Translations under genes and position numbers: made by a program
Assembly: GCF_008831285.2 (NCBI RefSeq)
Contig: NC_045150.1
Span: forward strand, 9,746,001-9,810,000
DNA: 64,000 bases
Origin: Nymphaea colorata
Taxonomy: Eukaryota > Streptophyta > Magnoliopsida > Nymphaeales > Nymphaeaceae
Reading direction: 5' to 3'
Part shown: piece by piece, positions 22,090 to 34,955 of the stretch
Layout: the number at the start of each line of letters is the position of its first letter
Numbering within the stretch: position 1 is the stretch's first letter
Notes under the pieces: generated by a model
Told to the model about the DNA's origin: nothing
What the model saw: only the letters and a program-made list of their open reading frames with translations
Database searches by the model: none

Positions 22090-22415
22090 GGGTGATTGAA
22101 TCGAGGAATACCATTAAATGTCAATAAAGGAATCATTATTTAACACTTGTTAGCAAAAGCAGGACTATTTGAGAAGAAATTAACTAATATTATTATCCTT
22201 GCTTATAAAGTTAGAGATAAAAGTGATCCTTGAATATGTATTTCCTACAAAATCTAACCCAAATACGTACCAACGAAGAACGGTTCATACCACATAAATG
22301 AGTTACATGTGAACAAGTGATCCAAATGAAATCCTTTTTTTTGTCTATCAATGAAGTAAACACAGTAAATTGTTTCTGTTTAATTTTACTAAATAAAATC
22401 TTACGGATCAACATG
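22090..22415 (-). repeat. R1 repeat, copy f (inverted)
   Basis: Aligns with copy d in the same orientation: AAAGGAATCATTATT, GAGAAGAAATTAA, TATTTCCTACAAAATC. It has no coding content. Confidence 0.65.
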
Positions 22416-22584
22416 TACAGTCAAATGCGATTCTAGAACCATAATGCAATTTGTACATGTAATGTGTATGTCTGTAGTCTAGTATTTCACCTGATCCAGC
22501 AGCATCACAAGATCATCTGAGCCCAACTCAATTACCCTTAAATTCAGATTCAGATCCGACGTAATCCAGTATGATTGGATCAGA

Positions 22585-22979
22585 TTAGCGCACATACACG
22601 AAATCGCTTGTGTCAACAACTTTTTCCTTTTCGTAGAGAAATACCACCGAGACTTGCTCTTCAGTAGTGAGGAAGGAGCCGGGACTAGCTGTGCTGAGTG
22701 GAAAATGAAGAAGGGAACTGATCTGGTTGCCTTCCCATCTCCAGTCGTAGGCTAGAAGAGAGTGTTTGAAATCCACATGCTTTTGCATAGCACTTTCTTC
22801 ATGGATTCTCCATCATCATCCCTCAACCAGGGCACCCTCATGAAGACTGTTGAAGGCCTGCTGCCTTCCACAACATTATTGAAAAGGAGGTAACACGTCT
22901 GGCCCCTAAACACGAAAACGGGTGTCCGTGTGCCCAATTCATGAGCCAGCTCTTTTAAGGAAATCATATGTGGGCTCAT
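22585..22979 (-). pseudogene. Frameshifted open frame, unknown family
   Basis: Two overlapping minus-strand frames read as one protein-like text broken by a single-base indel near 22780. The upstream frame has MISLKELAHELGTRTPVFVF and ends soon after the indel. The downstream frame has KHSLLAYDWRWEGNQ and goes on to VSVVFLYEKEKVVDTSD. The residue mix looks coding rather than random. I do not recognise a domain. It could be a decayed exon or chance. Confidence 0.35.
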
Positions 22980-23071
22980 GCAAGGAGGGCGGCTGTTTCT
23001 TCGGGTGGTGCCGAACCCACTTAGCTGAGTCTAAGTGGAGCTTAGTGTCATAGGTCCAGAACTGGATGGCG

Positions 23072-23310
23072 GTGACCGAGAATGGCGGTGAAGGCATGGG
23101 CCCCATAGGCTATTGCATGGGGAGAAGCCGACAACCGGGTCATATCAATGCAAGACTTAGGGCTACCACTAGCTGTAAATGAGGACCAGGGTGGAGTGGC
23201 GTGTTCTGCTGGGTGGCAGACTCAAGGGCAACGGCCAAAGAGGGTGGGTTGCCCTGCCCGACGCTTAGAAAGGTCCGCGGTTGCACACGAAGCTGTTGTC
23301 AACAAGAATG
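23072..23310 (+). pseudogene. UGT pseudogene fragment
   Basis: One frame gives MAVKAWAP, matching the start of the PSPG box (MVVKAWAP in copy 2). After a large deletion another frame gives GEADNRVISMQDLG and then VNEDQGG, matching [15 protein letters not shown] and VKEDRDG. Most of the PSPG box is gone. It is in plus orientation, like the pseudogene at 9923-15915. Confidence 0.6.
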
Positions 23311-23944
23311 ATTAGCGAAACAATTTTGTTCAAAAATATATGAATCCTAAAATCTGATCGATAATCCTTTTATTTGGGGCTTCTTTCGGATCGCTGATGT
23401 TGATTTGAAAAGAACGGTTGAAGGCGTGATTAGGACCACGTGGTCGGTGGGTCAAACCATACGCTTGAAATTCGGTTTGCTTTTATGTCCATAAATGGCT
23501 GGTCACGGCCTGGCTTTAATGTAGCTAAATGCAGTGTCATTAATGGTCAGTTCTTTAAAATCAGACAAGAGAGTTTATATCCTTGTGGAGATGAATGCTT
23601 CTTCAATTCTTTTAATTAAATTGATACCGCCAAAGCAGCTAAAAGTTGATTTGGTGATGCCGCAGCATCAATACGAAGAATGACTCAAACCCATAAGGAT
23701 ATCATAAAACTACAACGACCTCAAATATGTCCAGATGTGCGTTATCATCTTGCGACATTAGAATCAGGTCTCTCCCGTGCCACAATTTAGGTTAGGACAC
23801 AAATTAAAGGAGCACAGTGAAAATAGGAACCACTTCCTACAACCTCCGTGCCAGCATGTGAAGCCACTAGAAGCTAGTGGCAGGTACCTGTTTCAGGTAC
23901 TAAGGCCAGCTAAAGATTCTGCATATAAGCCAATCCAGCCCACT
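23311..23944. other. Intergenic, no gene seen
   Basis: Unremarkable non-coding DNA between a UGT fragment and a duplicated segment. No repeat boundary or RNA gene was noticed. Confidence 0.5.
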
Positions 23945-24415
23945 GCCTTCAAACGTTCCAACTGAATGGAGCAACCTCACCAGGCATTGTCGTTCATTTG
24001 GCCACTATCCCTTTGCACCCTGAAACAAAGCAAGAAAGCATAATCCACCGATACAAATTACAGGGAATAAAAGCTATTATCCATATGCACCATGCAATAA
24101 ATGGACAGCAAGCCTTGAAGAAGCAGCAGTTTCAGACGCATTATGGAGCACTATCGTACTATCAACAATGCAGTTGGTACTATTGAATTGAAAAGTTTGA
24201 AATGGACTTGAGACAACCAAGTTAAAAAGGATTATGATGCAGCATTGGGCGTCCTTTCAGTATAACCTGCTAGCTCCCCATCCATACAGAGAATTTAAGC
24301 AAAAAAGAAGCAATTGCAAATTATCCTTCAACTTTTTTCGATCCGGGAAACATGGAACAGCAACTAATGCTCTAGCTAAGTTTCTAGTGTCAAACAAGCT
24401 GATACAGGCTCAGCT
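23945..24415. repeat. Segment duplicated at 19291-19710
   Basis: Partner of 19291-19710, same orientation, with about 65 extra bases (about 23985-24045). The copies have several indels that shift any reading frame, so no shared protein is implied. Confidence 0.65.
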
Positions 24416-25613
24416 ATCAGTTGTAATTTTTAATGTAGAAACCTTTTGTTTTGGGTACATGAGAGCTAAGGAAACACCAAACCCATCCACCCAACTTACA
24501 GTTTCTCTTTGTTAGTGATTCTTGGAAGCCCAAGCCTAATACAACCATAGCATTAAGTAAGTTTCTACATGAAAGATTGACAAATAAAGGTGTCACTGTG
24601 ATTCATTTACTCACGTCTTTATGTCAGTACATTGGTTGCTTTTCCTTTAAACATACTTTCAGGCTTAGTGGATCGTTGAACCCTTACTGTCTTATTGTTT
24701 AGGAACTTTATTTACCTTGTAATGGATGTAACTCAAAAACTGCTTCCAACTTTCTAGTTCCTGGAGGAACATAATCAGGAATCCAGTTATGCATAAATGG
24801 GGTTGCAAGAAGCCGAGAGGCTTTCCAAAGAAAAGGTGGTAATAGGATAACAAAGATCAGCATACATAGGACAAAGGTTGAAGATAACCCATGATGGGAG
24901 GTAGCAACACAGTAAGCCAAAATTTCAACTTAAACCAAGAGTGAAAACAGTGTGAGCAGGAGAGTAAACTGTAAAGAAGAGTACAGTCAGACAGGAATCT
25001 GGGTTTGAAGATGCAAGACTCAGAGACAAATAAGTCCTCTACTCCTTTGTGTTTAAACTTTAAACCTTGATAACTACATACTCTGATATCATGTAAAAGC
25101 ATGATATATTCAAAAACCAAAAAACAAGTAAATCACGACCACATGTCGCACTTGTCATTAACATTGCAATGATTTTGAAGGGGCATCCCGCACAATCTTA
25201 ACTTTTCTAAAGTCTTTTTAGTTTATAAAGTTGGCATTATTTTCCAGGAAAAAAGAAGAGATAGACCATAGAAATATTGTAACATAATAACTAGTGAACA
25301 TCAGAAAGTACAGAAAGAAAGACACATAAACATCGTTGAAATAACTTGCCGCATATAATATCATGAAGTGGAACCAATATCCAACCCTAATATAAAGATT
25401 ATGTTCAAGTGCTTATAGACTTATAGTAAAGCATCTATTGAAGAACACAATAATTGATAATGGATGCTATTAGATTGCTGATGATGAAGTTTCTTCTGTC
25501 ATTGGTTTTTTCTTTCTCTTCCCTCATTATTTGACCATTACATGATGTATTTTCCCCTATAGGTATGAGTACATCAACAAGTAAATAGGAGGCAAGACAA
25601 TGAAAGCACTTAC
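24416..25613. other. Downstream of PP1 exon 3; last exon and 3' UTR expected here
   Basis: The PP1 gene still has a donor site at the end of exon 3, so a short last exon with a stop codon should lie to the left. Possible minus-strand acceptors are near 25292 (TTCACTAG) and near 24978 (CTTCTTTACAG). Neither gives a tail I recognise. No other gene is supported. Confidence 0.4.
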
Positions 25614-28600
25614 CTTTCGGGGCGGTGTAGCAGATCCTGACATGTTACCAAGTCCAACCTTTGTTTTCTTGTCTGATGGTTTAAGGATTTGAAACGAGCA
25701 CAACAGACTTTCGTCCACACTCATCATAGCACCAGCATTGTCAAACTCACCGCAATAATTGGGTGCAGAAAATATTGTTACCAGTTGCCTTTTTGCAAAG
25801 AATTCATATCCATCCTCCACAACCTGCATAGATAACAAAAAAGCTGCTAAAAAATGATCCACAACTGATAACTTACAAATTTATTGACTATTTTAGCAAC
25901 TGAGATCACACTTTTAGCGAGGGTCAAACAACATTTCATTGTTGAATGACCTGTGGCATTCTTGAGAGAACAAAAAATAAGTGCTGGTATCCTACAGAAG
26001 TCATCAATCTCAACCAAAAACCAAAGTTAAGGCATTATCTTTTAATACTGCAACTACATTAATTCATCACAATTTACAGAAAAATTAAGAAGCAACCTAT
26101 ATACACGACGAGATAATAGGATCTGAAGCTGAAACCTGGTGAGCTCGGCAAATGAGATCGAGGTCATGTTTCTCCAGGAACTCTGCAACTTTATCAGCAC
26201 CAAAGGTGTAGGATACACCTCTGTCATTTTCACCCCAGCCTTCAATCTCTTTGTCGGGATCGGCCCATAAAAGGTCACAAAGCAAGCCTTGATCTGGAAC
26301 ATCCACAGGGCGAGCAATATTTCTGATCTGATCTAAGCTCTTCAAATCGGGGGATAGACCCCCATGCATACATAGTATTTTCTCATCAATAAGTGCAGCC
26401 ACAGGCAAGCAATTGAAACAATCTGTAAACGTCTTCCAAAGGCGAACATTGAACCTTCTCTTGCACTCATCATAGAATCCATAGATCCGGTTGATTGAAG
26501 CACATTCATGATTACCTCTGAGAAGGAAGAAATTTTCTGGGTATTTGATTTTGTAAGCAAGAAGAAGGCATATAGTTTCTATGCTCTGCTTACCACGGTC
26601 AACATAGTCACCCAGAAATAAATAATTTGCTTCAGGGGGGAACCCACCATACTCAAATAACCGAAGAAGGTCTGAATACTGTCCGTGAATATCTCCTGCT
26701 CAGACAAAGCAGCAAGGACAGTAGAATTAAACCTATCACTTAAAGACATTCGCTATAGAAATTGAAATAACTTTGTTATAAAAATTGAACAAATAGAAAG
26801 CAACGAAAAGTATAATCTTTATAACAAGAATAAAGAAAAAGACAGTCCTATACAATCATACCTTTGTAATGGAAAATTTTACCCAAATTATTCCAAGGAT
26901 CAAAGACCCTGTAAATACAGATTTGAAATGGCAAGAACCCTTGTAGCAGAACAAACAAAAAGTACAATAGTATAACTGTCACTAAACCATCTAATTTGAT
27001 AATCGTAATGGTGCTTATAGGGGTCGCTGGAGCATCCATAGAGAACTAGGCAAAGTTCAAAATTGCATCTTAACAGGGGAACCAATGTTTAGAGACATAG
27101 CATAAACTAACCTTGAACGAACAAATTCCTGTACCAAAAAACTGTTTGGCAGACTAGTCTTGCCATCCTTTCGGCCTACAAGTGATATAGCTAAATGGAA
27201 CTTACACTATACTGTATTCCATTCTTTATAATACACTGGTATGACATACAATTGTTTGTTTTCAATTCACAATCAATTATTCCTATAAGAACAAAGTAGG
27301 CATTCTTGGTTAGGTTGGGTGTGGCTTTGAATGGAAGGCCATGCCCTGCTGGTGCCACCACTGGAGGTCAATCATGGTGTGGTCTATCAAACCCGCAGTA
27401 GAATAGCTGGCCAAGTCAAGCTCCTGTATCTGGCAAGGCGATGCTCAACTAGGCCATGGCAGCGGGGGCGGTCAAGGATTTGGCCAAGGAGGATGTGACC
27501 GTGGCAGGCTCAGCTCTGGCCAACAGTGGTCATGACAAGGAGCAGTGAAAAGGATGCAGCCCAAGGCAAGGTCCGCATCACTAAGTTTCTTGAGTTGGTC
27601 CACCTTATTAACATGGACACTTTCTCTACAAAACATGTTGGTGCTAGACATTTTTATTCCAAAAGGTACCACCTAAATGGGTGGAATGTGTGCACAGATG
27701 CTGATTTTCCCAGTATGTCATGGATGTTGGTGCAAGTGGACATCAGTTCAGAGCATTTCTTAAAAAACTCGAGGTGTGGGGAAACAGGCACAAAACTCAA
27801 TTATTTTTAAGATACTTTGATATATTTTTACTTAGAAATTAGAACATCATAAATACTTTTTGCATTCTTAATCTTTCACAGATATGACAATGGCTGGATT
27901 CGCTGAAAAACGTGATGATTCAGCATGATAATACATGTTGGGAAAAAAAAACCATAATATGTTCTTTTGTAGCAAACATCTAAAGGGCCGACTCTACAGG
28001 TTTAAGATGCATGTGATTGGTTGTCAAGATGGTAATATATTTTCTCGCATTGTGCATTTACATTATAATGCACCCTAATGTGTATGAACATATTATAGAG
28101 GAGTTAACAGTGTCCATCCAAAAAAATACAAGGGTGGGAATTGACAACTAGAGTCCACATGGTCAAGATATTGTGTTTTTACTCTAAAGGTGTATACACG
28201 CTACATGATCTGATAATCCCTAATCCTGAAGTTCAAGACACACGAGGCAATTTGATAGTAATTTTGACGATGAAGATGTTGCACCAGCAATATCAACAGC
28301 ATTAGCAGATAGCCAACACATCAAGAGGAACTTAGTGGAACAACAGAACTTAGTGGCATAAGAGAACCTAGCAAAGCAAAAGAACCTAGTGTACTATGAA
28401 CCTATGTTTTACAAATTCTAAGCTTAAGTTGATTTAACGAATGTACTTAAGTGAAATAAAAAAATGTGAACTTTTTAACCAAATTATGCTTAACTGGTCT
28501 TTTAGTTTGTTATTTTCACTTTCTATACAACTTGTGCTACACAATTCATTTTTCTTATAGGGAACATTTTTTCTGATTTTCCGTCATTTTCATAATTTTT

Positions 28601-31600
28601 ATAGTAAAAAAGATTGTCAATTTTACACAATATATCTAACTATTGGCCCGTCTAATAATACGTTATGTTAGGCAATTCACAACATAGCACATAGCCACAT
28701 ATTTCATGAACTCATAAACTGAATATCAAATAGCAACAAGTACTTGAAGGCTGAAAAACATTCCACATAATACATTCAGAATCCAATAACTAACATCTAC
28801 ATAACACAAACACCGTCCCCATTGTATAATCACTGTGGCAGTGGCACTATTCAGTCCCATAACTATTATAGTATTATGATTCATCATCAGGCTCAGTCGC
28901 TCAGAACTCCACCACAACCTGCCACACCATCCCCTAATGCTGCCACCACTATAACCATCCACATATGTCACACCAACCATCATCATCACCACCACAACGA
29001 CCATCATCGTTAATGCTAGTATATAATATGATCTAGCATATAATTCATATTATATATCTCGTAATAATAATACCATCAAGCAGCACAACAATGTGGTTAT
29101 GATTGTCAAACTCACAAGACATCACCAAATTCAGAGATCACCATAACAAGTTATCACAACCATTATAATTACATTTCCTGCAATTTGCCTCTTCCTGCAC
29201 CCCTTCCCACAATGATTCTCAGAAATCATTGTTAAATCCTCAAGGCCTAAAAGGTCATAATGGATGCCATACCACAATTGATATTCAGAAGACTCTTGGA
29301 CTTTCCTGTTTATGACGATTGAAACGTTCTATACACCTAGCACCAAAGGCATATATGTGCTTAGTTCCTCAAAGGCATGCACCAGCTTAGCATCAAGTTT
29401 CGACACAATCAAACTCTTCATGTTCCCCACCATATACACAACCATTATGTGCCAGCATAACTATCATAATTGTTGAAATTAGGAAGTTTATATTTAAATG
29501 TGGTAGTTTTCTGATTATTTAAAAGTTAGAGTCTTCTTGAATCATTTATATCTTTTTGTGTCTCTCTTGTGTAAAGACACTAGCCGTCCCCTATTCTCTC
29601 TTTAAATAAGAGATTAGGGTTAGCAATGAAAGTACGTTTTGTTTGTTCTCACTCTCTCTCTCTCCCTCTCGTTCTCTTCTCCTGCCTCTCTTTTCTCCAT
29701 CTTTTGCAACATGGTATCAGAGCTGGTTATCTCAATCCGGTGACGGCTGATGTGATTTTCCAGCGATCACTTCTCCTATTCTATCTCTTCCTATTTCTTT
29801 CCTTTTCTTTCTCTACCCTTCCTTTCTCTCTTCTCTCTGCTGATCGAGAAATAGTGGACAGTGTGGAAGGGAAACCTAATCGTGATTAGGTCCCTAACAT
29901 GGATGTAGTGCAGCATAAGCAACTACGTGGAAGTTGCGGGTGGGAGTTGCTGTGGAACAGTTTTTCTTTTTCTCTCTGATTTGGAACGTGGAAGACTGAA
30001 AAGGGTTGTATCAGAAGCTTCTTAGTTGCTGCTGTTGAAGAAGAAACTCAGGCCAGATCACATTGGTCGTTGCTGTGTGGGAGACGACAAGATCAGCCTG
30101 AAATGTGGATCATATCAGATCTGATAAATATATATATATATCAATCTCTGGACGTGGATACATTGAAGCTGTGGACATCAACAGAAATTTATATGCACAG
30201 CTGTGAGGGCAGACTGTCGGCTGTAACATGAACATTTGGGGACCAACACAATCTATTGGTACTTCCTTCCTACTCTCTCACGTCTGATTTTCTAGGGCAG
30301 ACTTCTGTGAGCAAGTCTGCTCACATCTTGGGCAGATTTGTTTGCTCAAGTTAGGGTTTCTTAAAACCCTAAGTCGATGCATTCTTGAATTCATGTGGAG
30401 GAAACCAATGTCGTGCAGGCAATTCTGATTGTTTTTGTAGAAGTCGTGGAATGACGCACAACACTGTTTTCTTATGTCATTGAAGTTTGAGGTCACGTTG
30501 GAAGGTCTGAAGTTGTCTGAAAATACGTTTTTTTTTGTTGGCTGTCGTTAGAAGATGTTGGCATAATCATCATTGTGACATTAGTGGCATGTGGCAGTGG
30601 TGCTGTGCGTGATATTGTTGATTTCTACTTTGCTGATCAGCCCCTTGACGTGTGACAGTGGTGCTGCGACTGCGAGTGATATTGTTGAGTTATGTGTTGT
30701 TGATCAGCCCCTTACCTGACTGATTAATTATAAGTTGGATGTTCTTTTGTGTGTTCAAACTGCTGCAAAATTGTTTTGGTGCTCCCTGCTGTGTTTAATA
30801 TGGCTGAGATTAGCAAACCAAATGGTGGGAATGATTATAAAGGAACTGGGAATCCCTCCTTTTTTGGATCTACAGTCACAGTTAGCATTGACAGATCTCA
30901 GTATGAGCAGTTTTAGGCACACAGAGTCTCACAGGCTTCAACTTTCACTGTTTTGATTGATCGAGCTCTCTCTACGGGTACATCCACGCCTGATTCAAGT
31001 ATCTCTTGGATTATTGACTCGGGAGCATCGAGACATTTCTGCAGTAGACCTGGTTTGTTCACTGTGTTGCATAGATTCTCTCAGCCACGTCATGTTAAAA
31101 TTGCAGATGGCAGAATGTCACCTATATTGGGTTATGGAGATGTGAAACTTTCTCAGTCTATGACCATTCCACGTCTTATACGCTCCTGAGTTTCCTTCTA
31201 ATTTGCTCTCTGTTAAACAGTTGACTATTGATTTACACTGTCGCATTAATTTTGACCCTGGTGCATGCTCATTTCAGGACTTACAAACTGGGAAAACTAT
31301 TGGTGGTGGCTATGAAAAAGGGGGCGTCTACATCCTGTCAGTCCCTATGGGCCTTGCTGCTACCTCTTCTACATCATATTCTACACCCTTTCAGCGGCAT
31401 CTCAGACTTGGCCATCCTTCAGGGTCCAAGCTTCGTTCCATCCTACCTCACATTCCAGTCCCAGAGTCATTTCAATGTGAGGCCTGTCAACTTGGCAAGC
31501 ATACTCGTAGTAGTTTTCCTTCGAGTCTTAGTCCATCAAGTCAAAGGTTGTTTGATCTTCTTCATGTTGATGTGTGGGGTCCTAGCAGGGTTGCTAGCCG

Positions 31601-34600
31601 ATCTAAGTTTAGGTATTTTCTGGTTGTTGTTGATGATTACTCTCGAGTTAGTTGGGTATTTCTTTTGAAAGAAAGGTCTGAAGTAGTACATATCCTCAAA
31701 AACTTGATTATTGAAATAAAAACTCAGTTTGGTTCCCTGGTTAAGTGTATTCGCACTGATAATGCTCTTGAGTTCAAATCCTCTATCTTAATGACCTTTT
31801 ATGCTGAAAATGGTATCTCTCCCCAATTTACATGTCCCCACACCTCACAACAGAATGGACTTGCTGAAAAAAAACATAGACAACTTCTAACTGTTGCTCG
31901 TACCCTAATGCTTCATAATCATGTACCTGCATACTTATGGGGTGATGCCATACTCATGGCTTGTTACCTAACAAATCGTTTACCATCATCCTCCATTGAC
32001 AACAAAGTACCGATTAAACTTGTTTATCCCAATCGAAGCTTATTTCCTGTTGCACCTGAAGTATTTGATTGTACTTGTTTTCTTCACATTCTTGGGCCCA
32101 AACGTGATAAACTTGCTGCTCAAGCCATTAAGTGTGTTTTCATTGGCTATCCTCGAAACCAAAAAGGGTACAAGTGTTTTGGTCCGGTAACTCACAAAGA
32201 CTATATCAGTGCGGATGTCACTTTCTTCGAGTCTCGGTCCTACTTCAATCCTACTTCTGTGTCATCTGAGATGCCATGTCTTATTCCTCTACCTATCCCT
32301 CCAGTCCCGTTGCAGTCTTTTCCCTCTCCTACTCCGACAATGAATAGGTTCCAGGACCCTCCATTGGTATACACGCGTCGGCAGGATCCCTCTCATGGTC
32401 GACCATCAGAATCTTCTCAGGATGTGAGCTCCATTGAAGTAAGTATACCTGACATTGTTCCTCCTCAAGACTTGCCTATAGCCCTACGCAAAGGCAAGAG
32501 ACAGTGTACTATGCATCCAATCTCACAATTTGTTTCCACTGACCACCTTGATGACAATTTACAGCAGTTTCTTCATGCTATGACAGTTCATACTGTTCCA
32601 ACTAGTCATCAACAAGAACTACTAGACTGTAAATGGCGAAAACCATGCAAGATGAGATGGATGCTCTCTTACAGCGTAGTACTTGGGAATTGGTTGATCC
32701 TCCTTCAAATTGTGATATTGTTGGCTCTAAATGGGTCTTTACAGTCAAGTACCATTCAAATGGGTCTGTAGAGAGAGATATAAGGCTCGATTAGTGGCTA
32801 AGGGTTATACCCAGACGTATGGAGTTGACTTCTTTGAGACTTTCTCTCCTATGGCCAGGTTAGGTACTATTCGGCTCATTATCTCTGTTGCGGTATGGGA
32901 ATTGGTTGATCCTCCTTCAAATTGTGATATTGTTGGCTCTAAATGAGTCTTTACAGTCAAGTACCATTCAGATGGGTCTGTAGAGAGATATAAGGCTCGA
33001 TTAGTGGCTAAGGGTTATACCCAGGCGTATGGAGTTGACTTCTTTGAGACTTTCTCTCCTGTGGCCAGGTTAGGTACTATTCGGCTCATTATCTCTATTG
33101 CGGTATACTCCAATTGGCCTATGTATCAGCTGGATGTAAAGAATGCCTTTCTCTATGGTGATCTTGAAGAGACTGTATATATGCAGCAGCCCCCAGGGTT
33201 CGAGCGACAGGGGGAGTGTAGAAAAGTGTGTCATTTGAAGAAGGCAATTTATGGACTTAAACAAAGTCCTAGAGCGTGGTTTCACAAATTATCTGAGGTC
33301 GTTTAACAGTGTGGATTTGAAAGATCTCCTTTGGACCATTCTCTATTCATCAAGAAGACCTCCAAAAGTATAGTTGTTATGGTAGTTTATGTTGATGACA
33401 TTATCCTGATAGGTGATTGTGATCAAGAAATTTCGATCACAAAGACTTTCCTTCAGAAGCACTTTGTCACGAAAGATCTTGGTCACTTGCGATATTTTCT
33501 TGGGATTGAGGTTGCTCATAACAAAGAAGGTGTAGTGTTGTCTCAGAGGAAATATGTACTTGACCTACTGCAGGATACAGGGATGTTAAGAGCCAAGCCG
33601 GCTAATCTTCCGATGAATCCACGTCTTCATCTTCATGATGATCAATCGGAACTAATAGATTCACGATCTTACAGGTCTCTTATTGGCAAGCTTCTGTATG
33701 TCACTGTGACTAGACCAGATATCAGCTTTGTTGTTGGGAAACTAAGTCAGTTTATGGAAAAACCTAGAAAAGTCCATTGGGATGCTGCATTGATGGTTTT
33801 GAAATATCTAAAGTCATCTCCAGGCAAGGGCCTTTTTTTCAAGAAAGGTGAATCTCTAGAAATTGTTGCTTATAGTGATGCTGACTATGCAGGGTCTATT
33901 GATGATAGAAAATCCACCACAGGCTTCTGTATCTTTGTTGGGGGCAACCTAATATCATGGAGAAGCAAGAAACAGAATGTAGTTTCGAGATGAACTGCAG
34001 AATCTGAATATAGAGCAATGGCTCAAACGGCTACTGAGATGACTTGGGTTAAGTCTATGCTAACAAATATGAGTATTGAAGTTCCTCTTCCTATGAGAAT
34101 GTATTGTGATAACAAGGCTGCCACTTACATTGCAAATAATCCAGTATTTCATGAGAGAACAAAGCACATAGAGGTCGATTGTCATTATATTCGGGATCTT
34201 ATACAAGGAGGTGTTGTGTCTACAGTTCATGTAGCTTCTGAAGATCAGGCAGCAGATATGTTTACTAAGGCTCTTCCTATTGGTGATTTCTCTAGATGTT
34301 GTAAGAAGCTGAGCATGATTGATATCTATGCTCCAGCTTGAGGGAGAGTGTTGAAATTAGGAAGTTTATATTTAAATGTGGTAGTTTTCTGATTATTTAA
34401 AAGTTCGAGTCTTCTTGAATCATTTATATCTTTTTGTCTCTCTTGTGTAAAGACACTAGCCGTCCCCTATTCTCTCTTTAAATAAGAGATTAGGGTTAGC
34501 AATGAAAGTACGTTTTGTTTGTTCTCACTCTCTCTCTCTCCCTCTCGTTCTCTTCTCTTGTGTTCCCTCTCTTTTCTCCATCTTTTGCAACAATAATCAT

Positions 34601-34916
34601 CATCTTCACCTTACATTGGTCCTCATTGCTTCATCATCATTTTGTGCAACATTACGCAACAACAAAATGCAACTAAGCAAGCAGAATGATAGCTGATAGA
34701 GTACTCTTTAGACATAGGATCATGCAACCCCATACAATAACAAGCAACTTTTATAAAAACAACAACGCAGTTATGAGCAATATAGCAGATCAGAGTCCAA
34801 TAACATTATAAAGTTTAGGCACATAATGCAATCCAACAGGAAAAGATTGAGACATATATAAGTTCAAAGTTCAAACAGCATTCGAAATGCTATTTTCCAT
34901 GGGAGAAAAAAGAGGG

Positions 34917-34955
<39 letters not shown>

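Larger units (their letters stand above)
29471..34592 (+). mobile_element. Ty1/copia LTR retrotransposon, 5.1 kb, defective
   Basis: Complete element with two LTRs (29471-29711 and 34349-34592), both starting TGTTG and ending CAACA. It is flanked by the 5-bp target duplication ATAAT (29466-29470 and 34593-34597). The domain order protease, integrase, reverse transcriptase, RNase H is the copia order. It sits in PP1 intron 1 on the opposite strand. The LTRs differ by only a few substitutions and short indels, so insertion is fairly recent. gag is essentially absent and pol is broken by frameshifts, stops and a tandem duplication, so it cannot encode its own proteins now. Confidence 0.95.

Noticed and set aside
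28726-29013. Val/Met-rich and His-rich frames
   Set aside because: They come from ACC/ATC triplet runs in PP1 intron 1.
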